Shown in pieces: positions 26,444 through 36,641 of a stretch of 45,618 nucleotides of DNA (the stretch's first letter is position 1; each line of letters begins with the position of its first letter). The position numbers and the translations under genes are program-made. The notes beneath the pieces were generated by a model, which was not told where the DNA came from, did not search any database, and worked only from the letters and a program-made list of their open reading frames with translations. This stretch comes from Verrucomicrobiota bacterium (GTDB lineage: Bacteria > Verrucomicrobiota > Verrucomicrobiia > Chthoniobacterales > JAFAMB01): positions 1 to 45,618 of the forward strand of contig JAFAZK010000043.1 of assembly GCA_019239825.1 (NCBI GenBank). The letters run 5' to 3'.

Positions 26444-26753
26444 AAAACGACCCCCATTTTGAGGCAACGCCCGCTGCCGACTTCGGAGACAGTTTCCGAT
26501 TTCGCTCGATCGGGCCGAGCCGTGCCCGGAGGCCCGATGATATTAGCCGGTCTCTGGTACCTGACAGGGTGCGGCCACCGCTTACTGGTTGAGATATGAT
26601 GGACTTCTTCGAAACTCTTTCCTGACTTGTTTTGCAGCTTTCCCGCTCGTTCGTCCTCTTACCCTCAGTGTATGTACGCTCGTCGTCCGTATGGGCGACT
26701 TCACAAATTTAACGACCACCGGATGCCGGGAAAGCGAATTGATTAACCCAGTT

Positions 26754-27632
26754 ATGCTGATACGAATCGGTTACGACATCTCGGTGCGGGTCTTTAACTC
26801 CGCCACAATCCTCTTTCTGCTGCGTGTCCACCCCTCCCGCGGATCGACGCTTTTAACGTCCGACGAGCCCCGCGTCGAACCACAGTCAAAGGTGGAGTAT
26901 TACCGAGACACATTTGGCAATCATTGGGGCCGTCTGGCGGCGACTGCCGGCGCTGTTTCCTTAAAGTGTAACGCGATCGTTGAAGACACTGGCCAGCTCG
27001 ATACCCAGGCGCCGCAGGCAAAAGCCATTGAGGTGGCCAGTCTTCCCGCGGAAACACTCGCTTTTCTAGTGCCGAGTCGTTTTTGTGAAGTCGACAGTGA
27101 GCTAATGAATTTTGCTTGGAACCAATTCGGCGGATTCGCTTCCGGCTGGGCACAGGTCCAGGCGGTGTGCGATTTTGTCCATCATCATCTGCGTTTCGAT
27201 TACCAACGCGCTCGTTCTGACCGCACCGCTTTGGACGGATTTAGAGAAAAAGTGGGTGTTTGCCGCGATTTCACTCATTTGGCGATCACGCTTTGCCGAT
27301 GCCTTAATATCCCTGCAAGGTATGTGACCGGATACTTGGGGGACATAGGGGTGCCCCCGCTTCCGGATCCAATGGACTTCAGTGCTTGGTTTGAAGTTTA
27401 CCTTGGCGGTCGATGGTACAGTTTCGATGCGCGTCATAACCAACGTCGCATTGGTCGTATTGTGATAGGCCGCGGGCGAGACGCGGCCGATGTGCCGATC
27501 ATCACAAGCTTCGGGAGCCATCGGCTAGAGCATTTCGAAGTCGTGACAAGCGAGCTTTGCACCCAAGAGCAATCAGATTCCCAGAGCGACACAGAGTTAA
27601 CGGAAGAAACATTAGAGCCTTTGGCGGGTTGA
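26754..27632 (+). CDS. Transglutaminase-like domain protein
   Basis: A 292-residue cytoplasmic protein. The N-terminal half is a beta-rich Bact_transglu_N-like region (IRIGYDISVRVFN; LRVHPSRGSTLLTSDEPRVE). The transglutaminase-like core has Cys170 in GVCRDFTHLAITLC, a GYLGDIGVPP loop, and Asp225 in WYSFDARHN. The usual catalytic His position is Ser210 in MDFSAWFEVYL; I believe this occurs in part of the family. Such proteins may be proteases or peptide ligases. I prefer the ATG at 26754 over 26589, since the first 55 residues of the longer form do not resemble the family. Confidence 0.88.
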   Translation: MLIRIGYDISVRVFNSATILFLLRVHPSRGSTLLTSDEPRVEPQSKVEYYRDTFGNHWGRLAATAGAVSLKCNAIVEDTGQLDTQAPQAKAIEVASLPAETLAFLVPSRFCEVDSELMNFAWNQFGGFASGWAQVQAVCDFVHHHLRFDYQRARSDRTALDGFREKVGVCRDFTHLAITLCRCLNIPARYVTGYLGDIGVPPLPDPMDFSAWFEVYLGGRWYSFDARHNQRRIGRIVIGRGRDAADVPIITSFGSHRLEHFEVVTSELCTQEQSDSQSDTELTEETLEPLAG

Positions 27633-28016
27633 GGTTCGCTCACTGCGCTGGAAGTAGTGAGGTCCACCCGGGCGATTTAGTTTTAGTTTGGGCTGTTGGT
27701 AGTGAAGCGCGCATTTCCAAATGCTTAAATCTCGATTACCGCTCCGTTATATAGTCGAGGTGATTCTAGGAACGGATCGCAATTTCCTACCCTTCCGTCG
27801 CAGCAGTTTTCTTGGTGAAACTGAATCTCTCAAGATAAGCGCTTAATCCGGGTGAACGTTTGTTATGGAAAGGGCGCAGTCTGTGCCTGGTCAGATCTCG
27901 CCGCGATAATTCCTCTCTTCGCGTTGCTAGTGTCTCGATTTTAACCACCGGCAATTCGGAAGGACTTTCGTTTTGGCGAGAGGATTGTAGAATGCTCCGG
28001 TCTAAAGGAAACCAGC
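27633..28016. other. Intergenic stretch
   Basis: Overlapping open frames exist on both strands (27787-28035 minus, 27860-28090 plus), but neither has convincing protein character. No repeat or RNA gene was recognised. Confidence 0.3.
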
Positions 28017-28877
28017 ATGGAGGGGACAAATTCATTTGGCTTAGAAAGCCTGGGGGCCGCGTCGGACCGTCCTGGCCGGATCCTGTTTGAGGAGCTGCGC
28101 CGATTTAAGCCGTCGTTCGCTGCAATGAATATCGGATTTTTCGTGTCTCGCGCCAGGATTCGAGTAAACGGTGGCGAGCAGAGAAAACCACCCTACTTTG
28201 CCTGTCGCTACGATGCCGGAAGTTTTGAAAGAATCAATATCGTCGCCTTTTGCTATCCATTGATGGCTGACTGGAGTCTTCTGGAAGCTGATGTTGAACA
28301 ATATCGGAAGCGAATCCGTTCGGCGCTACGAGAAGAGATGATTCATGCAACGCAAGTGTTGACTGTTAAAAAGCGTTACGAGAAATCAGACGAGTTACGA
28401 CGGCGCTTCGTCAACGCGGAGAGCTACTACAATTACCTTCTCGGTCAGATAATTGGGGAGTTGGTTCGGACCCAAGAAGGTGAAAAAGCGGTTCTGACTG
28501 CCGCTAAGCTGTACTATGAAGACTGGGCGATCAGCAGTATCGAAGAGCTCCGACGGGCTGATCAGAAATTCCACGGCAGACGTGGCTATTCGGTAAATGA
28601 AATCATCCGACAAGTAATCCAGATTCGATTTGGAGAGCTGACCAGCGAAGAAGCCAAAGGGAAGGCTTGGGACAAACACCGCCTGTTTTTTGTTGGCGAA
28701 TACGGAACGGCCGAGAACCTGATGAAGGCCATGGTAAGTAGGCTTAGACGAGCCGTGCCGTTTTTGATCAACTCTAGCCCAACCTTGAGCGAAGCTCTGA
28801 TCGATATCGAACGACGGTTACAGGAAATGACGGGGCACCATGCCGACTTGAGTTTTCGCTCCGCTGCTTGCTGCTGA
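28017..28877 (+). CDS. Hypothetical protein (286 aa)
   Basis: I do not recognise this protein. It has a mixed N-terminal domain and a mainly helical remainder: ALREEMIHATQVLTVKKRYE, SYYNYLLGQIIGELVRTQEG, LYYEDWAISSIEELRRADQK. The REEMIH stretch resembles a zinc-protease helix with its first His replaced by Glu, so peptidase activity is not supported. Start ATG has AAAGGA upstream. The last residues (RSAACC) end in two cysteines. It is cytoplasmic and stands alone. Confidence 0.65.
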   Translation: MEGTNSFGLESLGAASDRPGRILFEELRRFKPSFAAMNIGFFVSRARIRVNGGEQRKPPYFACRYDAGSFERINIVAFCYPLMADWSLLEADVEQYRKRIRSALREEMIHATQVLTVKKRYEKSDELRRRFVNAESYYNYLLGQIIGELVRTQEGEKAVLTAAKLYYEDWAISSIEELRRADQKFHGRRGYSVNEIIRQVIQIRFGELTSEEAKGKAWDKHRLFFVGEYGTAENLMKAMVSRLRRAVPFLINSSPTLSEALIDIERRLQEMTGHHADLSFRSAACC

Positions 28878-29362
28878 ACGTACTAACGGACGACGGGATA
28901 GATTACAAGAGACAGTCAATGCACTCCAAGATACCGGACATCAAGTTCAGTAGTGTCATCAAGGACAAAAACTGGGAACAGGCGTTCGGTGAGCCCATCC
29001 TTTGAAGCCTTGTTGGATCGGGCGACAGGGACAGTCAGCCGGCTGCGCTTTCAATGCAGATAGAGTCTTGCACCTCGAAGATGGCGTCTTGTCTTGAGAC
29101 CGACGTTGGCTCGCGAAATTTACGCCCGAACCATTTCCCTAGCCGAGGCTTTAGGCAATCGACGATCTGAGGCACAACAGAAAGCCTGCGACACGGCTGA
29201 AATTCATTGACGAACCAGTGAACCCCATCCTCCGGTAAGGATGGCTTTTAACGGTTTTGAACTCTTTGGGAGGCTCAGAGAGGGGACATCTTACGAACCC
29301 GTGATGGCATGGGGCGAGTCTGAAGCACGCTAAACAGCGGTGCGGTCCCTCATCTCACCGTT
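28878..29362. other. Intergenic stretch before the catalase gene
   Basis: No convincing gene. A weak hairpin CATCCTCCGGTAAGGATG lies at 29227-29244. The catalase promoter should be in this interval, but I cannot place it with confidence. Confidence 0.3.
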
Positions 29363-31591
29363 ATGAAAACAGAAAAATCAAGAAAACCTTTCGTCGCTAG
29401 ATCCTCGACCGTACAAGACAGAACCCACCCGAAGCCTTCTCTCGCTCCCTCGACGGTGAAAGATGATGAACTCGCCTCGGTGACAACGGAGGATCGTGAC
29501 CCAATGGCGACCAATCAGGGGCAACCGATCAGCACGGACCAAAACTCTCTGAAGGCTGGACATCGGGGACCAACTTTGCTGGAGGACCAAATCCTGCGGG
29601 AGAAGATCCAACACTTTGATCATGAGCGAATCCCCGAGCGGGTGGTACATGCCCGAGGTGCGGCAGCGCACGGATTCTTTCAGGTGTATAAGTCACTGGC
29701 GAAGTATACCACCGCGAGGGTTCTTACCGACCCAGGACTGAAGACGCCTGTTTTTGTGCGCTTTTCCACCGTGGCAGGTTCCCGGGGCTCCGCCGATACC
29801 GCCCGGGACGTTCGCGGTTTCGCAGTGAAAATGTACACCCCGGAAGGCAACTGGGACTTGGTTGGTAATAACATTCCGGTCTTCTTCATTCAGGACGCTA
29901 TCAAGTTTCCGGATTTGATCCATGCGGTGAAACCGGAGCCGAATAATGAGATCCCGCAGGCTTCCTCGGCCCATGATACGTTTTATGACTTCCTCTCTCT
30001 TACTCCAGAATCGATGCACATGCTGATGTGGATCATGAGTGACCGCGCCATTCCACGCTCCTTTGGAATGATGGAAGGCTTCGGCGTCCATAGTTACCGC
30101 CTGATCAACGCCAAGGGAGAATCTCATTTTGTAAAGTTTCACTGGAAACCGGTCTTAGGAGTTCATTCGTTGGTTTGGGATGAAGCAGTAAAGATCGCCG
30201 GACAAGATCCTGATTTTCATCGTCGCGACTTGGCCGATTCCATCGACAAAGGCAATTTCTTTGAGTGGGAGTTAGCGGTGCAGCTACTGCCAGAGGCGGA
30301 CGAAATGAAGTTCGATTTCGACGTGCTCGATGCGACCAAGATCTGGCCGGAGGACCTGGTTCCTTTGATTCGAGTCGGCAAAATGGTGTTAAACCGTAAC
30401 CCGGAAAACTACTTCGCCGAAACTGAACAGGTCGCCTTCATGACGTCAAACGTCCCCCCCGGCATCGACTTTAGCAACGATCCACTCTTACAAGGCCGGA
30501 ATTTCTCCTACAACGACACTCAGCTGAGTCGTTTAGGAAGTCCGAACTTCCACGAGATCCCTATCAATCGACCGGTTTGTCCCTTTTCCAATAATCAGCG
30601 CGATGCACACATGCGCACGACGATTAACAAAGGCCGCGTCTCCTACGCCCCTGCTTCGCTTGACGGTCACGTGATGGAAGAGGTCGGTCCCAAGCCCGGT
30701 TTTGTAAGCTATTCTCAAGTCGTCAATGGTCCAAAAATTCGCGAACGGAGCCCAAGCTTTGAAGATCATTATGGTCAAGCGAGTCTCTTTTGGAACAGTC
30801 AGACGGCAGTCGAAAAGCACCATATTGTAAAGGCTCTTCAGTTTGAATTGAGCAAGGTAGAAACGCATGAGGTGCGTCGGCGTATGCTGGGCCATCTTGA
30901 AAAGATAAACGGAGTATTGGCCTCGCAGGTAGGTAAGGCCATCGGCGAAACGATTGGTTCAGCAGCAATAGCTAGACCGACTTCCAAGGGAACCTCCGAT
31001 CTCCCAGATGAACTGCAGATCCTGGAGGATGCTACAACTCCGACCACAGCATCCGGCGGCATTCTTAAAGCCAAGGGATTGAGCATGGAAGTTGACCAAC
31101 CCAAACTGGCTAAGGGACGGAAAGTAGCCATAATGGTCGCACCGGGCGTAAGCAAGAAAGAAATTGAGATGCTCCAGACAGACCTGAAAAAGGAAAAAAT
31201 CCTAAGCGAGGTCGTTGCACCGTTCATCGGCGAGATTCCTTGCGACAAAGGGACCGTCCTGGCGACGAAAACCTACGCCAATACCAGCTCTGTGCTGTTC
31301 GACGCGGTATATGTTCCCGGGGGCAAAGCAAGCATTGAAACGTTGCTGATGGTTCCGGATGCGCTTCGCTTTATTGACGAGGCCTACAAACATGGAAAGG
31401 CCATTTTAGCCACGGGTTCCGGTGTCGAATTGGTGGCAGGCACTCGTTCAGGCCAATTGGCCGGCGGCGCTTCGGCTGCAAAGCAAGGGGTATTTCTCGG
31501 TTTGCCCGACAAAGGCATTGTCGGTAAATTTATCGAAGCAATAGCAAACCACCGCTTTCATAATCGCCAGGTCGACAAAATCACGGCGTAA
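29363..31591 (+). CDS. katE: Large-subunit catalase HPII (KatE type)
   Basis: A 742-residue heme catalase that decomposes hydrogen peroxide in the cytoplasm. The catalytic His is at 96 in [32 protein letters not shown] and [20 protein letters not shown] carry the next conserved blocks. The heme region [17 protein letters not shown] and [12 protein letters not shown] are intact. After about residue 585 a DJ-1/PfpI-like domain follows ([20 protein letters not shown]), as in clade-2 large-subunit catalases. The length is normal and the reading frame undamaged. In other bacteria HPII is induced in stationary phase. The first 50 residues are polar and variable. Confidence 0.96.
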   Translation: MKTEKSRKPFVARSSTVQDRTHPKPSLAPSTVKDDELASVTTEDRDPMATNQGQPISTDQNSLKAGHRGPTLLEDQILREKIQHFDHERIPERVVHARGAAAHGFFQVYKSLAKYTTARVLTDPGLKTPVFVRFSTVAGSRGSADTARDVRGFAVKMYTPEGNWDLVGNNIPVFFIQDAIKFPDLIHAVKPEPNNEIPQASSAHDTFYDFLSLTPESMHMLMWIMSDRAIPRSFGMMEGFGVHSYRLINAKGESHFVKFHWKPVLGVHSLVWDEAVKIAGQDPDFHRRDLADSIDKGNFFEWELAVQLLPEADEMKFDFDVLDATKIWPEDLVPLIRVGKMVLNRNPENYFAETEQVAFMTSNVPPGIDFSNDPLLQGRNFSYNDTQLSRLGSPNFHEIPINRPVCPFSNNQRDAHMRTTINKGRVSYAPASLDGHVMEEVGPKPGFVSYSQVVNGPKIRERSPSFEDHYGQASLFWNSQTAVEKHHIVKALQFELSKVETHEVRRRMLGHLEKINGVLASQVGKAIGETIGSAAIARPTSKGTSDLPDELQILEDATTPTTASGGILKAKGLSMEVDQPKLAKGRKVAIMVAPGVSKKEIEMLQTDLKKEKILSEVVAPFIGEIPCDKGTVLATKTYANTSSVLFDAVYVPGGKASIETLLMVPDALRFIDEAYKHGKAILATGSGVELVAGTRSGQLAGGASAAKQGVFLGLPDKGIVGKFIEAIANHRFHNRQVDKITA

Positions 31592-32101
31592 TGAACCGGT
31601 GGAATTCGAAGGGGCCATCATGCAAACGAGGCGAAAGTAAGCTCCAACCTGCCATTCCAATGGAGAAACCATCGAAGAAGAACTGATATGTCCTTGTTCG
31701 ATCCTTAAGGCGGTGGGATGGGCCGCCATGTACTTTCGCTAGGATCTATCTTAGAATACTCCGTGGCGGCATGCTCCGCCTTCGCCGAGGTCTTCACACT
31801 GAGATAGCGGTGCGCTATCGCAGCAATTTTGCGTGGCATCGCGCCTCGGAACGTCTGCTGGTGGTAGCTGAGCTGATGCTTTCTTAAGCAACTTCGTTGG
31901 AGAGGGAAGCTCAGCGCCAATATCGACAATCCCTTGGTGAGTAAATTTCGCGCCAGATCGAAACAGCCGGCGTTGGTCCTCTAAACGAATCCACAATGAG
32001 GCCAAGATGGACGCAGAAACGTTCAGTGCTCAACCACCGAGACAACACCGGGCAGTCAGAAGCTGGGCCTCGATGTGAAATGATCTTGAAAAGGATGAAC
32101 A
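31592..32101. other. Intergenic stretch downstream of catalase
   Basis: No gene is firmly supported. Two overlapping minus-strand frames (31705-31929 and 31751-32005) each contain a protein-like part (KIAAIAHRYLSVKTSAKAEH; THQGIVDIGAELPSPTKLLK), perhaps one frameshifted small gene, but I recognise no family. Confidence 0.25.
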
Positions 32102-32665
32102 ATGGGGCCAAGCGAAAACAAAGGCTTATTAAGCCAAAGACTTGAAAAGGACCGTGAAGAGATGGCGGTTCAGGTTGATGAACTGAAAGAGCATTATAAC
32201 CTTGTGCGCACGGTAACAGCGTCGATTCGGAAGGACCCTCTGTCCTGGATTATCGCCACAGCGCTAGTTGGTGTTCTATTGTCGCGGCTGCTCGGGCGAC
32301 CCAAAGAAATTTTCCTTTCGACTGAATCTGTCGATCGAACGAGAGGGCAAGAGCAACCACGATTTCCTTGGGATGACGATAAATCGACCGAAGCGAAAAA
32401 ACTCTTGTCCGTCGCTAAGTGGGCCCTTGGTGCATACCTCATCCAAGAATTTGATAGGTGCTTAGTGCAACCTTTCCGCTATTTGGCCGAGCGCATCCGT
32501 AAGGCCGACCTCGCTAGTGACCAGACACGCCGATATCTGCGAGACCTGGAAGATTGGATCGACAGGCAAAGTCAATCGCTCTCTTCTTCTTTGCGAGGCG
32601 GCATTAACAAGGGCTCACCGCTCGCCGACTTGCTACGGAAACAGCTCAAGAAACTGAAGAGGTGA
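32102..32665 (+). CDS. Membrane-anchored hypothetical protein (187 aa)
   Basis: An N-terminal coiled helix (QRLEKDREEMAVQVDELKEH) leads into DPLSWIIATALVGVLLSRLLG, a single membrane span. A soluble tail follows, with a second weak hydrophobic stretch (AKWALGAYLIQEF) and a basic helical end. The first half has the layout of the DUF883-like tail-anchored protein at 18767-18979. AAAGGA lies 7 bases before the ATG. It may form an operon with the small membrane protein that follows after 123 bases. Function unknown. Confidence 0.7.
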   Translation: MGPSENKGLLSQRLEKDREEMAVQVDELKEHYNLVRTVTASIRKDPLSWIIATALVGVLLSRLLGRPKEIFLSTESVDRTRGQEQPRFPWDDDKSTEAKKLLSVAKWALGAYLIQEFDRCLVQPFRYLAERIRKADLASDQTRRYLRDLEDWIDRQSQSLSSSLRGGINKGSPLADLLRKQLKKLKR

Positions 32666-32788
32666 TCCCGTTTCAGATTCCGCGGTATTAGGACGCCTTT
32701 TTATTAGTACCGAATAACGCCTAGCACATGACATCGATTCACGATGACTATCGTTTCGGCCGCTTGACGTAAAAAAGAAAGAGTTGCT

Positions 32789-33031
32789 ATGGATGATTGG
32801 CTCGCACAGCTGGAAGATCAAACCCGAAAGTCTCCCCGGGAGACCATTCTCATTTCATTTTTGGCGGGCGCACTGTTACAGGCCTTCGCCGGCCATGCTC
32901 TGCTCATTCGCCTAGTATTAAAGTTAGCCAGTCCAATAGTTATTGCCTTTGCGGCTTGGCGATTGTACCAGGCAATCCATAATCGCCGACCTTCCGACGT
33001 AGAAGAGAGTATTGCAGTGCATCAATCCTAG
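32789..33031 (+). CDS. Small membrane protein (80 aa)
   Basis: An 80-residue protein: acidic start MDDWLAQLEDQTRKSPRET, a hydrophobic helix ILISFLAGALLQAFAGHALL, and a second LVLKLASPIVIAFAAWRLYQ, with a polar tail. The first helix follows a Lys/Ser/Pro hinge, as in the two other small membrane proteins of the window. Probably co-transcribed with the preceding gene. No family assigned. Confidence 0.7.
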   Translation: MDDWLAQLEDQTRKSPRETILISFLAGALLQAFAGHALLIRLVLKLASPIVIAFAAWRLYQAIHNRRPSDVEESIAVHQS

Positions 33032-33155
33032 GCATTTGGAACGGCTCTCGGATTGGTGAAGGTCGGATCTCGAGGTACTTAGCAAGGTTAATTATATAGT
33101 CCCGGGTCTCTGTCGATTTCGACCCTCGTCGGTGATTCTCCCGCACCATTGATGA

Positions 33156-33503
33156 CTAAGCATTTTCGTCGATAAACCAGGCGCGGATTCCATTATCCTC
33201 ATAATCGGACGGCCGCTCATTCATAACACCGAGTCGCTTCGGTAAGAAAGCGGGCGAGTGAATTTCTCGTTCTCGTAGCGGACTATTGGTTAACGGCAAA
33301 AACTTGCCAGCAGCGGCGATAGCTACAGGGTAAGCCACTTCGACCGCGACTTCCTGATCAGAAAGCGTCAAATGAGGGCGCTCCTGCTTCCAATCTTCAA
33401 CGTGCTTGACCGGAAGCTCAATGCCGACCGTTTGGTTTTGGGCAGATTTAGCAAAAACCCCTTTGGGCGTAACTTTGAAATGTATGTAGAGAAATTGGCT
33501 CAT
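33156..33503 (-). CDS. Hypothetical protein (115 aa)
   Basis: A soluble, proline- and charge-containing protein beginning MSQFLYIHFKVTPKGVFAKS with a hydrophobic middle VAVEVAYPVAIAAAGKFLPL and an acidic end. It has codon use and composition like a real protein but no family that I recognise. Convergent with the small membrane protein gene. Confidence 0.6.
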   Translation of the reverse strand: MSQFLYIHFKVTPKGVFAKSAQNQTVGIELPVKHVEDWKQERPHLTLSDQEVAVEVAYPVAIAAAGKFLPLTNSPLREREIHSPAFLPKRLGVMNERPSDYEDNGIRAWFIDENA

Positions 33504-33708
33504 AGTTAAATCGTAAGCGAACGGGCTGGTCTTAATCGTTCAGCCACGACCATTCGATACAAGCTGAAGACGATTATCAATTTGGACTCAGACGTACGAG
33601 TTACACCGTAGGTTTCTTAATAATGAGATACTTTTGACCCCACAGCGGCGCTTCTTTGACGATGCCAGCACTTTAAGGGAGTGGTTTTAGGCGAACCTGG
33701 GGTTTGTC

Positions 33709-33914
33709 CTAGGGCAAAGAGGAAGTAGACGCTTTGGGCTCGAGGTCGAGAAAGGCTTTTCTTTCAAACGAAACACAAAAATCTCCTGCACCGTCAGTAT
33801 GTCCCACGATCACATCGATCGTTGGTTGCTCGCTTAGCAGCCCGCGCGTCGGGTTCTTCGATCCTGGTCGGCGGCAGAATCGGGGAAGCATTTTTCTAGT
33901 TCATCGTTGTTCAT
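33709..33914 (-). pseudogene. Possible frameshifted small protein
   Basis: An ATG at 33914 opens MNNDELEKCFPDSAADQDRR and stops after 25 residues. An adjacent frame continues EQPTIDVIVGHTDGAGDFCV and SFERKAFLDLEPKA to a stop at 33709. Together they look like one small protein with a one-base shift near 33850. Weak evidence. Confidence 0.25.
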
Positions 33915-34126
33915 AGGATTTAGATTGGGGTTAGGGTCACAATGTCCACTTTTCGCTCTCCAGATTAAGGACTAAATAACATGTATAGGGGAAGTTATAA
34001 GTAGTGAGATTATTTATGAGCTGACGCTACTGGAGCATGCGTTCTCGATCTCAACTTCCACGGAAGGCCGTTTGCGTGCAGCCAAATAGAGAGTCGGCCA
34101 CGAATGGGATGGGGAGGTGACTGTTG
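33915..34126. other. Intergenic stretch with a strong ribosome-binding site
   Basis: GGGGAGGTGA at 34111-34120 lies 6 bases before the ATG at 34127 and sets the start of the next gene. Nothing else is recognised. Confidence 0.4.
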
Positions 34127-34594
34127 ATGTCATGGACTGCTTTTTTGGGAATGATCGGGACACTTATCGTCGTGCTGACAATCGGATCCTTCGCATCCGA
34201 GGCTGATGATCTCCAAGCTCTAAACAATGCGGCCGCCCGTTTTGTTGTCGCGATGCAATCGGTCCTTGATCTCCCGATGGCTGCGGATTGTTTTGAGACC
34301 AATTCTAGGGCAGACGAGTTTGCCGCAGCTAAAGTTGCTTACTACAAGGCAGCTCGGGAAGCGATACCCTCTTTGATCCAAATGGCCAAGGGGGAGAGGA
34401 CAGGTAACCAATACGGCGAGGATTTGATCGAACTCTTCCGCGGTTCTGGCCAAGAAGCGGATCAAGCAGCAACCGAGATGTTGCTGTCGAAGCTCCGTGA
34501 GTGTGAGAACAGTCGGGAGCAGCAGACCGTCCAAGATGCAGAGCGAGTTGCCGAGCAGTTCCTAAAAGATTTCGGGCAACTGGATGGCGTCTAA
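34127..34594 (+). CDS. Exported hypothetical helical protein (155 aa)
   Basis: It begins with a signal peptide or anchor (MSWTAFLGMIGTLIVVLTIG, then SFASEADD). The rest is helical and acidic (FAAAKVAYYKAAREAIPSLI; QDAERVAEQFLKDFGQLDGV). A GGAGGTGA ribosome-binding site lies upstream. Likely periplasmic. No family recognised. Confidence 0.65.
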   Translation: MSWTAFLGMIGTLIVVLTIGSFASEADDLQALNNAAARFVVAMQSVLDLPMAADCFETNSRADEFAAAKVAYYKAAREAIPSLIQMAKGERTGNQYGEDLIELFRGSGQEADQAATEMLLSKLRECENSREQQTVQDAERVAEQFLKDFGQLDGV

Positions 34595-34989
34595 CCGACT
34601 TACGCGTTTCATCTTGGTTCTAATTCCTGGGCAGCCACTCGATGCCCCTCCGACGCCTGATGGTTGTTGGAACGCGTGGATTGCTCTGCTAGAGAGAGTT
34701 CGCTGATCGCTTGCCAATTGATCCCTGGATTGGCGGCAAAAACCGCCAGGTGAACAATGCAGAAGCCCGGCAAAACGATTCCTCGTCTTACCAGGCCCAG
34801 CTAGTCCTTACCAGGGACATTTTTAGAGGAAGGCCGTGGCGGAGAAGTAACCGCCTTCCCCTTATCTGCCAATTCGATATTGAAAGGCCATATGGTTCTT
34901 ATGCGCGCGTGAATTCTCGCGGCACCCTACGCCTAAAGGCATTCCCCAGTTATTTAGCGGTTGCACCCGCTGGCAGGCCCAAGCGACGT
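34595..34989. other. Intergenic stretch
   Basis: No gene, repeat or RNA element can be supported here. Confidence 0.3.
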
Positions 34990-35268
34990 TCAGGGCAGAA
35001 GCATATGCGTCGTTTTACGTAGGCGCTCTGCGGCTATCAATACGTCATTCAGCGGATTTCTTCCGTTAAATCGAAAGAGAACTTTTCCGCGCTCCATAAG
35101 AGTTCCCTCTTCGTCAATCAAGTCTCCGATGCCTTCGGGCTTAACAACCCTCACCATGTAAACATCGTCTGCATACTGCGATTCCCTCACGCGCGCTTGG
35201 ACCTGATAAAGCGTCACGGTGAGGTCCACGGTTACTTGTTCAGAGGCAGCAAGGACGAGATACAACAA
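34990..35268 (-). CDS. Hypothetical protein (up to 92 aa)
   Basis: A frame starting at TTG (35268), with a GTG at 35229 as an alternative. The body TVTLYQVQARVRESQYADDV, YMVRVVKPEGIGDLIDEEGT and GKVLFRFNGRNPLNDVLIAA looks like a genuine small alpha/beta protein. Unknown family. Confidence 0.5.
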   Translation of the reverse strand: MLYLVLAASEQVTVDLTVTLYQVQARVRESQYADDVYMVRVVKPEGIGDLIDEEGTLMERGKVLFRFNGRNPLNDVLIAAERLRKTTHMLLP

Positions 35269-35594
35269 AGGCTTTTGCTGTACGAGTAAAACTCATCGGA
35301 AGAAGATTACACGCGTCGAAACTGGCTGCCTAGCAGTTCGGAAAGATCTTCTCGCTCTTTGCGATTCGCTATTCGATTGAGATCCTGGAGCCACCTGATG
35401 ATCACCGTCGCCCGAGCGGTCAAGCATCTCCTTTGGGAGGATAACCCCGGCCCAAGGAAGTGAACTCGCGGTTGCGCCGCCAGCGCCGACTCTTTCATGC
35501 CGTCCAGCTATTCTACTAAATCTGAGTGAACGACTAAGACGCGAGTGCCCGGCGAATCGACCGAAAGGGGTGCGATGCAGGGGACTTAAAGCTC
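35269..35594. other. Intergenic stretch with a doubtful frame
   Basis: A minus-strand frame (35307-35498, 63 codons) ends TVIIRWLQDLNRIANRKERE in a protein-like way, but the first half is not convincing. Nothing else seen. Confidence 0.25.
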
Positions 35595-35921
35595 TTAATC
35601 GTGACCGCCAAAAGACTGAGGTGCCCTAGTGACACGCATTCGGACACCTGGCTCTAAAGGGATCGGAACGTATTGCGGACCGACCTGCATCAATTCGGAA
35701 TCAGTTAGAGCAAAAATTTCGAAATCTCGAGGTTCTACTGTTCCCTCCGATCCCTGCCGATCTAACGTTTCCCACCACTCGATAATTGTCTTCACGGAGA
35801 CTTCTTTCGCTTTATCCTCGAGCTCAGTTTGGCAGCTTCCATCCTCAAGTGAAAATTCCACGATGCATTCCCACTCTGCGAAATCCACAGTGGAAAACTT
35901 GACTCTAAAAGCTTTGATCAT
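35595..35921 (-). CDS. Hypothetical protein (108 aa)
   Basis: From the ATG at 35921 it reads MIKAFRVKFSTVDFAEWECI, then VEFSLEDGSCQTELEDKAKE and VSVKTIIEWWETLDRQ, ending in a Pro/Arg-rich tail. The frame is open to 36194, but the upstream part is not protein-like. Small alpha/beta protein, no family recognised. Confidence 0.55.
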   Translation of the reverse strand: MIKAFRVKFSTVDFAEWECIVEFSLEDGSCQTELEDKAKEVSVKTIIEWWETLDRQGSEGTVEPRDFEIFALTDSELMQVGPQYVPIPLEPGVRMRVTRAPQSFGGHD

Positions 35922-36641
35922 AGTGGCGCGACAGGCAATTTCGGCACACGGAGCCAAAAAGACAATCACTAATAAAAACGAATTGTCTCTCAAGCAGCTC
36001 GCGCCGCTATCCTGGCATTCTCGGCGTTTTGCCCGAACTGCGGAGCGTGGAAAGCCTAGAATGGTCGGAATTAACATTCGCTCCAGATTCAGTCGGCGAA
36101 CGGGACTTCTATCTGAAAAGCTCGATTGTTCGTTGGTTCCCGGAGAATGATTTCGATAGACAGGGATAACGAAGTTTCTAGGATATCGTTCCACTCTAGC
36201 TCCCCCTCAGAAGGTGGTAAGGCCGAATCCCATAAGCCCAAAAGCCGTCAATTTAGCATATTTCAAACAGCAGATCCTGCTCAGGCTCGCCGATTTTCGA
36301 ACCTAAGATTCTGAAATGCTCTCTGACCTATATAGTACTACCAACATCGATATTTAATATCCCACAATACTGGAGCTAAGATCCACTTCAATTCGTTCCG
36401 AGAGCTGAGAAATGCGGTTTTGATGTTTTGGAGGTTAACGCTCCAAAAGTGGTCCTCAGGAGTAGTGACTTTTCTGCCGTTATCGCGGTGACGACGGTGT
36501 TGCGCCGTAAGCCTGACCGAAAACAATAATCGTTCGTAACTCTCGCAAAAACGCCCTTAGGGCAAGGCCTAGATACCTGGGTTAAAGGCCAAACCAAATA
36601 CGAAGTCGTTGCGAACTGTAATTGAGAAAAGGTTACGAATT
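35922..36641. other. 700-base stretch without a supported gene
   Basis: Only short, low-quality frames occur on both strands. No repeat of the hairpin families is seen. Confidence 0.35.

Noticed and set aside
26589..26753. N-terminal extension of the transglutaminase-like gene
   Set aside because: The extra 55 residues do not resemble the family, whereas the ATG at 26754 begins exactly at the conserved N-terminal domain.
28317..28370. REEMIH in the 286-residue protein as a HExxH zinc-protease site
   Set aside because: The first His of the motif is Glu and no third zinc ligand is evident.
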